A DNA stretch of 64,000 bases from Nannocystis punicea (GCF_026965555.1 NZ_CP114040.1:9956001-10020000); one strand, 5' to 3'. Counted from the stretch's first letter, positions 44,097 to 53,422 are shown. Numbers and translations: made by a program. The notes: a model not told the origin generated them from the letters alone.

Positions 44097-45428
44097 GTGG
44101 TAAACTCGGAAGTGGTCCAGACCGGCCCCGATCACGCGCCGGTGTTCGCCGCTCCGGCGCGCTGGGGCCTCAGCGTCCGCGCCGGCCGGCTCGCGGCCGA
44201 GGATGTCGCGCTCGCCGAGATCGCCGCGGCCGTGGGGACGCCGACGTACGTGTACGGCGCCGGCGAAATCGCCGCTCGCTTTCATGCCCTGGCCCGCGCG
44301 TGCCGCTCGCACCCGACGCTCGTCGCCTACGCGGTCAAGGCCAACAGCAGCCAGGCGGTGCTGGCTCACCTCGCGCAGCTCGGCGCCGGGGCCGACATCG
44401 TGTCCGGCGGCGAGCTGCGGCGGGCCCTCGTGGCCGGCGTCCCGGCCGACAAGATCGTCTTCTCCGGGGTCGGCAAGCTCGACGCGGAGCTCGACGCGGC
44501 CATCGCCGCCGGCGTGCGCGCGATCAACATCGAGTCGGTGGCGGAGCTCGACCGCGTGGCTGCCCGGGCGCGCGCGCTCGGCCGCGTGACCTCCGTCGCC
44601 CTGCGGCTCAACCCCGACATCGACCCGGACACGCACCCGTACCTGGCCACCGGCCTGCGCGAGAGCAAGTTCGGGATCGCCATGAGCGACGCCGCGGCGG
44701 TGGCCGCCCGCGCCCGCGCCCTGCCCGAGCTGCGCCTGGTCGGCCTGGCCTGTCACATCGGCTCGCAGATCCTCGACGAGTCGCCGTTTTTGGCCAGCTT
44801 CGAGCGCCTGGCCGGCCTCGTGCGCGCCCTGCAGGCGGACGGGGCGCCGCTGCGCCAGCTCGACCTCGGCGGCGGCATGGGCATCACCTACGCGCCCGCC
44901 GACCGCGAGCTCGACGTCGAACGCCTCGGCGCCGCGCTCACGACCGCGGTCGCGCCCCTCGGCCTCGAGCTGGTCTTGGAGCCAGGTCGCTACCTGGTCG
45001 GCAGCGCCGGCGTGCTGCTCACGCGGGTGATCGGCCGCAAGCGCAGCGGCGAGCGCGAGTTCGTGATCGTCGACGCGGCCATGAACGACCTGCTCCGGCC
45101 CGCCCTCTACGGCGCGTATCACCCGATCGTCCCGGTCGACGTCGCCGCCGGCGAGCGCCCGCCGATCCGCGCCGACCTCGTCGGCCCGGTGTGCGAGTGC
45201 GGCGACTTCCTCGCCCAGGACCGCCTGATCGCCCCCGCCGAGCCCGGCGAGCTGCTGGCGATCCTCAGCGCCGGGGCCTACGGCATGGCCATGGCCTCCA
45301 CTTACAACTCGCGCCCGCTCGCCGCCGAGGTCATGGTGCGCGGCGATCAATTCGCGGTCACCCGCGCGCGCAAGACCGTCGACGACCTCATCGCCGACGA
45401 GCAGCTCCCGGCCTGGCTGGCGCGCTGA
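44097..45428 (+). CDS. lysA: Diaminopimelate decarboxylase
   Basis: 443 residues; PLP enzyme making L-lysine from meso-DAP. VAYAVKANSS contains the PLP Lys; CHIGSQ, LDLGGGMGITY, LEPGRYLVG and AYGMAMASTYNSRP follow. The usual CESGD reads CECGD here. GTG start with GAGG five bases before. It has no operon partner; a hairpin array follows its stop. Confidence 0.95.
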   Translation: MVNSEVVQTGPDHAPVFAAPARWGLSVRAGRLAAEDVALAEIAAAVGTPTYVYGAGEIAARFHALARACRSHPTLVAYAVKANSSQAVLAHLAQLGAGADIVSGGELRRALVAGVPADKIVFSGVGKLDAELDAAIAAGVRAINIESVAELDRVAARARALGRVTSVALRLNPDIDPDTHPYLATGLRESKFGIAMSDAAAVAARARALPELRLVGLACHIGSQILDESPFLASFERLAGLVRALQADGAPLRQLDLGGGMGITYAPADRELDVERLGAALTTAVAPLGLELVLEPGRYLVGSAGVLLTRVIGRKRSGEREFVIVDAAMNDLLRPALYGAYHPIVPVDVAAGERPPIRADLVGPVCECGDFLAQDRLIAPAEPGELLAILSAGAYGMAMASTYNSRPLAAEVMVRGDQFAVTRARKTVDDLIADEQLPAWLAR

Positions 45429-45958
45429 CACCTGTCCCTCGGGACATCTGATTCTTCCTCTCGCGGCGCCCTCCCCGGGTCGCCGCGCGTTCGTCTCGCT
45501 GGACCTGGTTGCTGTCTCTCGGGACATGCAAACGAGGAGACTGCCGCCTGTCTCTGGGGACATCGTCTGCTGCCCGCTCGGGACATCCTCTCCGTGACAG
45601 GGCGGCCCTCTCTCGGCCCCTACTCCTGTTTCTCAAGACATCCTCCTCGTGACGGGCAGCCCGGCGCTCGGCCCATGGTCTCCTGTCTCTCGGGACATCA
45701 TCCCCGTGACGGGCAGCCCGTCTCTCGGCACGCGGGCCACTGTCTCTCGGGGCATCCTCCCCGTGACGGCAGCCCGTCGCTCGGCACGCGGGCCACTGTC
45801 TCTCGGGACATCCTCCCCGTGACGGGCAGCCCGTCTCTCGGGCCCATGCTTGTGTCTCTCGGGACAGCCGGCCCGCTTCTCCGGGCCCCCGCGGCCGTGA
45901 GGCGGAGCGCGCGCGACGGCCTGAGCGCGACCGACGCTCGCGTGCTACAAGGGCCGGG
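45429..45958. repeat. Hairpin array with 56-57 bp period
   Basis: No gene in this 530-base gap. TGTCTCTCGGGACA-type hairpins start at 45433, 45513, 45549, 45627, 45684, 45741, 45797 and 45853. The last five have a regular 56-57 base period, and the sequence between them (GTGACGGGCAGCCCGTCTCT and variants) is also repeated. It separates lysA from the TetR gene. Because spacers are near-identical it is a tandem repeat, not CRISPR. Confidence 0.9.
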
Positions 45959-46639
45959 GTGACGCGGCGCATCGACCCCCGGCTGCACGACGCCAAGCGG
46001 ACGGCGATCCTCGACGCCGCCGAGCGCCTGGTGGCGACGAAGGGCTACGAGGCCATGTCGCTGCAGGACCTGCTCGACGCGCTCGGGATGTCGAAGGGCG
46101 CCTTCTACCACTACTTCGAGTCCAAGCCGGACGTGCTGCTCGCGCTGGTGGAGCGCCGGACCGCCGCCGTCGAGGCCAACCTGCGCGCGCTCGTCGACGA
46201 ACCCGGGCTGTCCGGGCCGGACAAGCTGGCCCGCCACTTCGCCGCGGTCGACGACTGGAAGCGCGACGCGGGGCGAATCGTCGTCGACGTGGCCCGCTCG
46301 TGGTACGCCGACGAGAACGCGCTCCTCCGCCACAAGCTGCTCGTCCACGGCCTCGCGCGCGTCACCCCGTTGCTCGCGCAGATCGTCCGCCAGGGCGTCG
46401 ACGAGGGCGCCTTCACGACCCCCGACCCCGAGCAGACCGCCCGGATGATCCTCTGCCTGCGTCACGACCTCGGCCGCGCCATCGCCGAGGCAGTGGTCGC
46501 CGACCCGCACGGCGAGCCCGACGTCGCCAGGATGGCCGAGGCGACCGCGGACGCGATCGAACGCCTGCTCGGCGCGGCACCCGGCTCGCTCTGGCCGGCA
46601 GCCCGGGCGTTGCGGCCCCGCCGCGCCGCTGCGACGTGA
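45959..46639 (+). CDS. TetR/AcrR-family transcriptional regulator
   Basis: 226 residues with a typical N-terminal helix-turn-helix (AILDAAERLVATKGYEAMSL, then DLLDALGMSKGAFYHYFESK). The ligand-binding C-terminal domain has no diagnostic motif. The GTG at 45959 is the start. A TetR-style operator lies 186 bases downstream in front of a membrane-protein gene, its likely target. Confidence 0.92.
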   Translation: MTRRIDPRLHDAKRTAILDAAERLVATKGYEAMSLQDLLDALGMSKGAFYHYFESKPDVLLALVERRTAAVEANLRALVDEPGLSGPDKLARHFAAVDDWKRDAGRIVVDVARSWYADENALLRHKLLVHGLARVTPLLAQIVRQGVDEGAFTTPDPEQTARMILCLRHDLGRAIAEAVVADPHGEPDVARMAEATADAIERLLGAAPGSLWPAARALRPRRAAAT

Positions 46640-46795
46640 TCGTGCGGAGCTCTCCCGCGCAGACGGCGAGCTCCAGCGCGGACCCGCGGCCGACCTCGAC
46701 GACATCGCTGGCGAGGCCCGCAGAATCCGCGAGGTTCGTGCGCAACGAGGGGCGGCGGCGCGCGTCTTCGCGCGCGATGCATCTCTCCCCTCGCC

Positions 46796-46823
46796 TTGAC
46801 GGGCCCTCTACTGACTGTATAGT
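46796..46823 (+). promoter_or_regulatory. Sigma-70-like promoter of the membrane-protein gene
   Basis: TTGACG (46796-46801), a 16-base spacer and TATAGT (46818-46823), one of the clearest -35/-10 pairs in the window, sit about 60 bases before ATG 46882. The operator follows immediately. Confidence 0.75.
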
Positions 46824-46838
46824 TAGACCAACGGTCTA
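46824..46838 (+). promoter_or_regulatory. Putative TetR operator
   Basis: TAGACC-AAC-GGTCTA is a perfect 6+3+6 inverted repeat abutting the -10 box, where a bound repressor would block transcription start. It lies between the TetR gene and the membrane protein, so regulation of the latter is likely. Confidence 0.75.
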
Positions 46839-46881
46839 CGAATCAACGACCCGTTCGCGGTCATCAACGAGGAGCAGTGCC

Positions 46882-47316
46882 ATGCCTGCCACGCCAGAGT
46901 CGAGGGCCCGGACCCGCGCGTTCGCTCGCGTCATCGGTCCGTTCGTCCTCATCGTCCCGCTCATCATCGCCGTGCGTCTGCCGGCGATGGGCGACCTCGA
47001 CATCTTCGCCCTGCCGATCGTCGTGTGGCAGTTCGGCGCGCTGCTGCTGGTCTCCGGGCTGATGATCATCGCCCACCATCAGTACTGGTCGAGCGGTCCG
47101 GCGATCGCGATCTCGCTGTTCGGCTGGTTCCTCGCGCTCCGCGGCCTCGCCCTGCTGGCGATCCCCGACGTTATGGCGCGCGGCGTGTCGGCGTCGATGA
47201 CGATGGTGCCCGTGGCGCAGGCCGGGTTCGCCGCGCTCGCGGCCGTCGGCGCCTGGCTGACCTTCGTCGGCTACCTCGCCAGGGCTTACGCGCCCGAGCC
47301 GACACCCGCTCGCTGA
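46882..47316 (+). CDS. Four-helix membrane protein, probable TetR target
   Basis: 144 residues with four hydrophobic segments (VIGPFVLIVPLIIAVRLPA, VWQFGALLLVSGLMIIA, AIAISLFGWFLALRGLALLA, AQAGFAALAAVGAWLTFVG). ATG 46882 has GGAG eight bases upstream. No family recognised; the promoter and operator suggest induction by a small ligand of the TetR protein. Confidence 0.8.
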   Translation: MPATPESRARTRAFARVIGPFVLIVPLIIAVRLPAMGDLDIFALPIVVWQFGALLLVSGLMIIAHHQYWSSGPAIAISLFGWFLALRGLALLAIPDVMARGVSASMTMVPVAQAGFAALAAVGAWLTFVGYLARAYAPEPTPAR

Positions 47317-47433
47317 CACGCCAACCGCTCCGCCGACCTCGACCCTCTCCTCCGCGCCCTGCGTGGCGGCCCCGCCGGACGACCACGCCGCGCGGGAGGT
47401 GTTGCGCGTCAGCCCCATGCTAGCCTCGCTCGC

Positions 47434-47841
47434 GTGAGCTGGTTCGTCCCGCTGTACCTCCTCGGTCTGCTCGCGATCATCATCCCGGTGGCTCGACGCC
47501 ACATCCGCGCGGACCGCGAAATGAAGGCGGTACTCACCAGCGGTGAACCTGCGTTCCCCTGGCGGCTGAACATGGCGGAGATCCGCGCGGCCCCCGAGCT
47601 GTGGCGCGAACGCCTGCGCGGCAAGGCGCGCTCGATCCACGCGGTCAGCATCCCGATCTTCGACGTGCCACACGGCGACTTCGGGACCGTGGACGACAGC
47701 CGGCCGAATTACTCGAGCTTCCTCGTCGACAGCCACGGAGAGCCGCACGACCTCGAGTCGAACCACCGGTGGGAGCCGATCGAGACCAATGCGAGCTGGC
47801 TGGCGCAGCTGCTCGAAGTACCGTTCGAGAGCCGGATCTAG
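47434..47841 (+). CDS. Hypothetical protein with N-terminal membrane helix
   Basis: 135 residues from a GTG: helix FVPLYLLGLLAIIIPVA, then a soluble domain with MKAVLTSGEPAFPWRLNMAEIRAAPEL... and WEPIETNASWLAQLLEVPF. Bitopic, soluble part probably cytoplasmic because of the RRHIR following the helix. No family recognised. Confidence 0.65.
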   Translation: MSWFVPLYLLGLLAIIIPVARRHIRADREMKAVLTSGEPAFPWRLNMAEIRAAPELWRERLRGKARSIHAVSIPIFDVPHGDFGTVDDSRPNYSSFLVDSHGEPHDLESNHRWEPIETNASWLAQLLEVPFESRI

Positions 47842-48004
47842 CACTCCGCCGGCGGCACCGCGCCCCGGAGCGCGCCCGTGCGCCTCGCCGAGGCGGCCGC
47901 GAGCGCAGACGGCTGCGCACCGGCGAGCGCGGCCGCGTGCGCGAGAACGGATTCTTGCGCGCCCGGCCCGCCGCTGGCTATCGTCCGCGCCGATCGAGAC
48001 TCTC

Positions 48005-48409
48005 ATGACCGACTCGCGCGCCCGCACCCTGTTCACCGACCTCCGTACGTGGCTGTTCGCCCTCGCCCTCGCCCCGCTGGCCACGGCCTGCGGCGGCGAC
48101 GAGGGCAAAGAAGAAGCCGGCGACGTCCCCGAGATCGACTGTGCCGAGTCCCCGGCGCCGAAGTTCTCGGAGATGTCGGCGGTGTGGAACAAGTGCACCA
48201 CCTGCCACTCCTCGATGCTGACCGGAGCCTCTCGCGTGAACGCGCCCGTGGGCGTCGACTTCGACACCTACGCCACCGCCAAGACCCACGCCGCCACCGC
48301 GATGCACGAGGTGAACGAGGGCGCCATGCCGCCGGCCGGCCTGCCCGCCCTGTCCGCCGAGGAAGAGGACCAGCTGTACCGCTGGGCCAGCTGCGGCACC
48401 CCCGAGTGA
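48005..48409 (+). CDS. Cytochrome c-type lipoprotein
   Basis: 134 residues with a lipoprotein signal ending LAPLATACGG and one heme site CTTCH (Cys64, Cys67, His68). Met108 in EGAMPPAGLP is a plausible second axial ligand. Such small monoheme domains occur in myxobacteria as electron-transfer lipoproteins. Redox partner unknown. Confidence 0.85.
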   Translation: MTDSRARTLFTDLRTWLFALALAPLATACGGDEGKEEAGDVPEIDCAESPAPKFSEMSAVWNKCTTCHSSMLTGASRVNAPVGVDFDTYATAKTHAATAMHEVNEGAMPPAGLPALSAEEEDQLYRWASCGTPE

Positions 48410-48450
48410 TCTGCCCCGAGGGGCATGCCCCTCGTGCCATGTTTTAATGG

Positions 48451-48470
48451 ACATGCCCCTCGGGGCATGT
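48451..48470. terminator. Perfect 20-bp palindrome between convergent genes
   Basis: ACATGCCCCTCGGGGCATGT has 9-bp arms and sits between the cytochrome gene stop (48409) and the convergent SMR stop (48473). A second CATGCCC pair precedes it (48417-48440). Likely a shared terminator. Confidence 0.6.
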
Positions 48471-48472
48471 CC

Positions 48473-48811
48473 TCAAGCGTTCCCGGCGCTGAACTTGAGG
48501 CCGACGATGGCGACCACCAGCATCGTCAGGAACACCACCCGCAGCGGCGCGACCGGCTCGCCGAGCAGCAGCATCCCGCCGATCGCCGCCCCGGCGGCGC
48601 CGATCCCGGTCCACACCGCGTAGGCGGTGCCGATCGGCAGCGACTTGCTGGCCTGGGCCAGGAGGACGAAGCTGGCGAGCAGGGCCACGACCGTCAGCAG
48701 CGTCGCGGTCGGCTTGTTGCGGACGTCGAAGCCGTCGCTCCATTTGAGGCCGAGAGCCCAGCCGACCTCGAGCAGGCCGGCGACGACGAGATACATCCAT
48801 GCGGTGGACAT
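48473..48811 (-). CDS. Small multidrug resistance (SMR) transporter, SugE/Gdx-like
   Basis: 112 residues and four membrane helices. WMYLVVAGLLEVGWALGLKW carries the essential Glu of helix 1, and GTAYAVWTGIGAAGAAIGG is the second SMR signature. The W-A-x-x-L-K pattern after the Glu is closer to the SugE/guanidinium exporter branch than to EmrE, but this is not certain. AAGGAG precedes ATG 48811. Confidence 0.92.
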   Translation of the reverse strand: MSTAWMYLVVAGLLEVGWALGLKWSDGFDVRNKPTATLLTVVALLASFVLLAQASKSLPIGTAYAVWTGIGAAGAAIGGMLLLGEPVAPLRVVFLTMLVVAIVGLKFSAGNA

Positions 48812-48987
48812 GATGACGCGCTCCTTCTCGCGTCGTCTTGTCCTCACCGGGTACGGCGCACCTCGTCCGGGCCCGCGATGCGGGCGAAGTTCGGCTCAGC
48901 TTAGCCGCTCGGACCCGGCGGGCCCGGCCGGCGCGGCGTGAGGCAACTTCACCTGTCTTAACGTGCAGGCACGGCGCCTGCGGCGCG

Positions 48988-50025
48988 TCAGCCCGGCGGC
49001 ACGAAGTTCTCGCAGGCCTGGTCGATCACCGCGATCGCGTCGTGGAAGAACGGCTGGAACGAGTCGGCGCAGATCTGGCCGATGCTGCCGTAGGTGAACA
49101 TCTCGGCGAAGTCGATGATGCGGTGGGCGACCTCGGCCGCGCTGGCGCACTCGGGGTTCTCGGGGCCGATCAGGGCGAGGGTGACGATGTTGGTCTCGAT
49201 CCCGCCCTTGAGCGCGACCAGCTCATTGAACCAGTCGGGCGGGTCGCCGGAAGAGCCGTCCTCTTCCTCGTCGGTGATGACGACCAGCACCAGGAGCGCG
49301 TCCTGGCGGACGAAGCCCTCGTTGCACGCGCCCGGCTGGCCCAGCTCGGACCCGAGCGCGCGCAGGGCCGCCTGCAGCGGCTTCTCGTTGCTGTCGCCGG
49401 AGGTGCCGACCTGGGCCGCGCAGGAGAAGCGGGTCCCGAGGTCGTCCTGCTCGGTCATGTAGCGCTTGCCGCTGACGTAGGGGCCGCAGTAGGCGTTGCT
49501 CGAGTTGCTGCCGTCGGTCTGGGTGATCAGCCCCCCGAGCACGCCGTCGCACGGGTTCTCGTTGCCCTCGTACTTGTCGGTCGAGACCACCCCGATGTGC
49601 AGGCTCTCCGCGTCCACCAGCTGTTGCTGGATCTCCTGCACGAAGCCCGGGAAGCTCGCCACCAGGTTGTCCTGCTCGTCCTTCATGCTCGACGAGTTGT
49701 CGACCACGAACAGCAGGTCGACCTTGAGGCACGCCTTCGGCTCGGGCGGCGGGCCGGCGTCGGGCGTCTTGCCGATGTCGAACTTCGGGCCGGCGCCCGA
49801 CGGGTCGGGCGCGCTGCTGCCGTCGTCGCCGGTGGTGAGCGCGGTCGTGCCGGTGGCCTCGCCCGTGGTCGGCGCGGTGGTGGACGTCGCCTCGTCGGTG
49901 GTCGCCGGCAGCGAGCCCACGCCCGAGATGATCGCCGCGGTGGCAGAGTCACGGCGGCCGCCGTCGTCGGAGCAGCCGGAGAGCGCGAGCGAGGCGAGCG
50001 TGACGAGGGCTGCGGCGCGGAGCAT
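48988..50025 (-). CDS. VWA-domain lipoprotein
   Basis: 345 residues: lipobox LASLALSGC, a Thr/Ser/Ala-rich stalk (residues 25-75), then a von Willebrand A domain starting KVDLLFVVDNSSSMKDEQ, which supplies the metal-binding DxSxS. ACNEGFVRQDALLVLVVITDE provides the later Asp. Paired Cys residues suggest an extracytoplasmic location. Probable surface adhesion or binding protein. Confidence 0.9.
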   Translation of the reverse strand: MLRAAALVTLASLALSGCSDDGGRRDSATAAIISGVGSLPATTDEATSTTAPTTGEATGTTALTTGDDGSSAPDPSGAGPKFDIGKTPDAGPPPEPKACLKVDLLFVVDNSSSMKDEQDNLVASFPGFVQEIQQQLVDAESLHIGVVSTDKYEGNENPCDGVLGGLITQTDGSNSSNAYCGPYVSGKRYMTEQDDLGTRFSCAAQVGTSGDSNEKPLQAALRALGSELGQPGACNEGFVRQDALLVLVVITDEEEDGSSGDPPDWFNELVALKGGIETNIVTLALIGPENPECASAAEVAHRIIDFAEMFTYGSIGQICADSFQPFFHDAIAVIDQACENFVPPG

Positions 50026-50225
50026 GACGCGACGGTACGACCGCGGCGCGGCTCGCTCAAGCCGATCGCCACGTCGCGCACGACCGCCGCGCGATCGACC
50101 TGCAGTTCTCGGGTCGGCGCCGATTCACAGCTGCAGACCGCGGGCGCGGAGCTGCGGGCGAACAGCGTCCGGCTGGCGAAGGCGCGCCCGGGCCCCGACT
50201 GCGGGCCTCGGGGCTCGCGGGCCCC

Positions 50226-51191
50226 TCAGGCGGCGCGGCGGACCAGGTGGACCACGGCGAAGCGGGCGGCGTCGTCGGTCCACGCCTGGGTCAGCGTCAG
50301 ACCTGTGCTGGAGGACATGTCTGAAAAGCCATCCAGCGTGTACTTGTGCGACAGCTCGGTCAGGATCGCCTCGCGGGCGCGGAAGCTGAAGCTGCGGCCG
50401 CCGACGCCGACGACCTGGTCGATCTTGCTGACCAGGTACATCTCGATGCGCGCGGCCGCCTCGTTGTAGACGGCGCGGTGGGAGAAGCGGCCGGGCTGGA
50501 ACTCGCCGCCGAGCTCGCTGTTGATGCGGTGGAGCAGGTTGAGGTTGAACGCCGCGGTCACCATGTCGCGGTCGTTGTAGGCCGCCTCGAGCACCTGCTT
50601 CGACTTGACGAGGTCGATGCCGACCAGGGCGCCCTCGCAGCCGGGCGAGCGGGCGATGTTCCGCAGCAGCGCGGTGGCCTCGGCCGGCTCGAAGTTGCCG
50701 ATCGTCGAGCCGGGGAAGTACACCAGGCTGCGGCCGAGGGCCCCGGCCGGCAGGGCGAACGGGCGGGTGAAGTCGGCGTGGAGCGGCAGGACCTTGAGCT
50801 TGGGGTACTCGCGCTGGATCGCCGCGCTGGCGGCCAGGAGCGGCTCGCGCGACACGTCGACCGGCACGTAGGCGGTGGCGTCGAGGTGGTCGAGCAGGAG
50901 GCGGGTCTTGATGCTCTCGCCGCTGCCGTACTCGACGATGATCCGGCGCGGGCCGACGGCAGCGGCCATCTCCATCGCGTGGTCGCCGAGGATCTCGATC
51001 TCGGCCCGGGTGGGGTAGTACTCGGGGGTCTCGCAGATCGCCTCGAACAGGCGCGAGCCGCGGGCGTCGTAGAAGTACTTGGACGGCAGGCGCTTGGCCG
51101 GGCGCGACAGGCCCTCGAGCACATCGGCGAGGAACCCGTCGGTCGGCGCCTGCGTCGCCTCATCGAGCGTGCGGGGGAGCGGTCGCATCAT
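50226..51191 (-). CDS. egtD: L-histidine N-alpha-methyltransferase (ergothioneine)
   Basis: 321 residues; SAM-dependent trimethylation of histidine to hercynine. SKYFYDARGSRLFEAICETPEYYPTR-type N-terminus (key pieces KYFYDARGS and TPEYYPTR), VEYGSGESIKTRLLL, VYFPGSTIGNF and FNLNLLHRINSEL are the family marks. A TGTCC/GGACA element is translated near the end (GFSDMSSSTG). Its ATG overlaps the egtB stop. Confidence 0.95.
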   Translation of the reverse strand: MMRPLPRTLDEATQAPTDGFLADVLEGLSRPAKRLPSKYFYDARGSRLFEAICETPEYYPTRAEIEILGDHAMEMAAAVGPRRIIVEYGSGESIKTRLLLDHLDATAYVPVDVSREPLLAASAAIQREYPKLKVLPLHADFTRPFALPAGALGRSLVYFPGSTIGNFEPAEATALLRNIARSPGCEGALVGIDLVKSKQVLEAAYNDRDMVTAAFNLNLLHRINSELGGEFQPGRFSHRAVYNEAAARIEMYLVSKIDQVVGVGGRSFSFRAREAILTELSHKYTLDGFSDMSSSTGLTLTQAWTDDAARFAVVHLVRRAA

Positions 51192-52426
51192 GCATCCTTG
51201 GTGAGTCGGATCCCCGTGAATGGCCACCGTGCCCGGGGCGGAAAGAAATTGCGGTAACTGGCACGCAAATGATCCTGCGGGGAAGCGCACGAACCGCCGC
51301 GGAGCACCATTTGGTTCGACATGAACTTGCCGTTGTATTCGCCGAGCGCGCCTTCCGGCGGGCGATAGCCGGGGTACGGCAAGTACGCGCTGGCCGTCCA
51401 CTCCCACACGTCGCCGAACAGCTGCGTGGGCCGCCCGTCGCCTGATGGCGGCGGGTCCGCGGCGGTCGGGTGGAGGCGGCCCGACTCGACGAAGTTGCCG
51501 CGGACCGGGGCGCTCTCGGCCAGCGCCTCCCACTCGAATTCGGTCGGCAGGCGGGCGCCGGCCCAGCGGGCGAACGCGTCGGCCTCGTAGTGCGAGACGT
51601 GGACCACCGGCGCGTGCGGGTCGAGCGGGCGGGGGCCGCCGAGCGTCATCTGCCACCATGTCCCTTCGGACATGTACCAGTACAGCGGCGCCGTCCAGCC
51701 CTCGGCCTGGACCTGCGCCCAGCCGTCGGACAACCACAGCGCGCTGCGGCGGTAGCCGCCGTCGGCCACGAACTCGGCGTACTCCGCGTTCGTCACGCAG
51801 CGCGACGCCAGCGCGTAGGGCCGCAGCAGCGTCCGGTGGCGCGGGCCCTCGTTGTCGAAGTGGAAGCCGTCGCCGGCGTGGCCCGCCTCGCGCACCCCCG
51901 CGGGGCCCGGGCACCAGCGCAGCGGCGGCGCCGGGTGCGACGACGCCGGCGCCGCGCTCGTCCGCAGCCCCGGCCGCAGCGGGCTCTGGGCGACCAGGTG
52001 CAGCAGGTCCATCAAGATCAGCTCCTGGTGCTGTTGCTCGTGCTCGAGCCCCAGGCGCACCCGCTCGCCGAGCCACGGCGGCCCGTCCTGCGCCAGCAGC
52101 TCGTGCATCGCCGCGTCGACGTGGGCCCGGTACTGCAGCACCTCGGCGACGGTCGGCCGCGACAGCAGGCCGCGGCGCGGCCGGCTGAACTGCGGGCCCA
52201 CGGCCTCGTAATACGAATTGAAGAGGACCTCGAACTCGGGGTGAAAGGGCCGGTAGCCGCGGCTCGCGGGGCCGAGCACGAAGGTCTCGAAGAACCACGT
52301 GGTGTGTGCCAGGTGCCACTTGGCCGGGCTCGCGTCCGGCATGCTCTGGACCACGAGGTCCTCGGCGGGCAGCCCGGCGACCAGCGCCTGCGTGGCCGCC
52401 CGCACGCCGGCATAGGCGGCGCGCAC
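51188..52426 (-). CDS. egtB: Ergothioneine biosynthesis sulfoxide synthase
   Basis: 412 residues: an N-terminal DinB-like domain with iron ligands in WHLAHTTWFFE and LEHEQQHQE, and a C-terminal SUMF1-like domain (LPTEFEWEALAES, LFGDVWEWTASAY, VLRGGSCASP). It joins hercynine and a thiol donor using non-heme iron and oxygen. A perfect hairpin (51657-51674) is translated as YMSEGTW. GTG start directly follows the upstream stop. With egtD it completes the core pathway; no egtA/C/E in the window. Confidence 0.94.
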   Translation of the reverse strand: MRAAYAGVRAATQALVAGLPAEDLVVQSMPDASPAKWHLAHTTWFFETFVLGPASRGYRPFHPEFEVLFNSYYEAVGPQFSRPRRGLLSRPTVAEVLQYRAHVDAAMHELLAQDGPPWLGERVRLGLEHEQQHQELILMDLLHLVAQSPLRPGLRTSAAPASSHPAPPLRWCPGPAGVREAGHAGDGFHFDNEGPRHRTLLRPYALASRCVTNAEYAEFVADGGYRRSALWLSDGWAQVQAEGWTAPLYWYMSEGTWWQMTLGGPRPLDPHAPVVHVSHYEADAFARWAGARLPTEFEWEALAESAPVRGNFVESGRLHPTAADPPPSGDGRPTQLFGDVWEWTASAYLPYPGYRPPEGALGEYNGKFMSNQMVLRGGSCASPQDHLRASYRNFFPPRARWPFTGIRLTKDA

Positions 52427-53413
52427 TCAGAACCTCCCGCCGAGGGCGACCCCGAAGCCCTGTCCCGAAGGACCTGCTCCCAAGTGCAGCTGGCCGCGGC
52501 GGGCCGTCTTCTTGCCCTGGCCGGTGTCCTGGCGCTCGAGCGTCTTGAGCTCGGCGCGCGAGGACAGGGCGTCGACGGCCATGAAGGCCGAGCCCGCCAG
52601 GCCGAGCCCGCCCGCCAGGCTGGTGACGCCGACGAAGCGCAGCGGCTCCTTGTCGCCGTACTGACCGATCAGCCACAGCGCGCTGAACACCACCGCGCCG
52701 GCGTAGAGGGCGTAGCCGAGGCCGCGCGCCCACAGCTTGCCGCGCACCCGCAGGTCGCGGCTGGTGCTGGCGCCGCCGATGGCGACGATCGGCGTGCCGA
52801 GCAGCGTCGTCGTCAGGCCGAGGCCGGCGTACATGAAGTGCTTCATGGCGAAGTCGCTCGGGTCGGTCTTGCCGGCGCGGCCGGCGTCGTAGATCACGCC
52901 CATCAGCATGCCCACCGCCGAGAAGCCGACTCCCACGCCGGCGCCCACGCGGGCCCACTCCGACGGCGTCGACTCGCGGCCCTCGGCGCACTCCCACGAG
53001 TTCTCGTGCACCGCCGTGACCGCCGCCAGCGGGGCCTGCTGCGCGCCGTTCTTCGGGTGCTGGTAGAACACCGCCGACTTGTCGGCGCGGGTGAAGGTCA
53101 CGCACTCGCGGCCCGCGGTGCCGAGGATGATGAGCACCCGCCGCCCGGCCAGCCGCTGCCACTGCGCGTCGGTCACGGGCGCCGGGTAGTAACGCGGCAT
53201 GTTGTCCGCCGCCGGCGCCGCTGCCGGGGCTTCGGCCGGCGCCGCGGCGTCGCCGGCGACCGCGTGGTGGATCAGCGTGACCTGTCCCCCGGGCAAGGGC
53301 CGATCGGACATGTCCGAAGAGACCTCCACTTCGACCGCCTCGGGCCCGGCGTATGCGCGCAGGCCGGCGGGCGGGGCGAGGGCGAGCGACACGACGGCGA
53401 GCGCGACGAGCAT
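52427..53413 (-). CDS. Membrane protein of unknown function in the murF-egt operon
   Basis: 328 residues with signal-like MLVALAVVSLALAPPAG, a periplasmic region (RVLIILGTAGRECVTFT) and about four membrane helices (VGVGFSAVGMLMGVIYDAG; YALYAGAVVFSALWLIG). Two hairpin elements are translated (SSDMSDRPLPGGQ near residue 35, and GAGPSGQG at the end). It lies between murF and egtB with essentially no spacing. No family recognised. Confidence 0.75.
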   Translation of the reverse strand: MLVALAVVSLALAPPAGLRAYAGPEAVEVEVSSDMSDRPLPGGQVTLIHHAVAGDAAAPAEAPAAAPAADNMPRYYPAPVTDAQWQRLAGRRVLIILGTAGRECVTFTRADKSAVFYQHPKNGAQQAPLAAVTAVHENSWECAEGRESTPSEWARVGAGVGVGFSAVGMLMGVIYDAGRAGKTDPSDFAMKHFMYAGLGLTTTLLGTPIVAIGGASTSRDLRVRGKLWARGLGYALYAGAVVFSALWLIGQYGDKEPLRFVGVTSLAGGLGLAGSAFMAVDALSSRAELKTLERQDTGQGKKTARRGQLHLGAGPSGQGFGVALGGRF

Positions 53414-53422
53414 GGCCACAGT

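Noticed and set aside
45433..45880. CRISPR-like array (short palindromic repeat at 56-57 bp period)
   Set aside because: The sequences between hairpins are near-copies of one another rather than unique spacers, and no cas gene is nearby. It is a tandem repeat.
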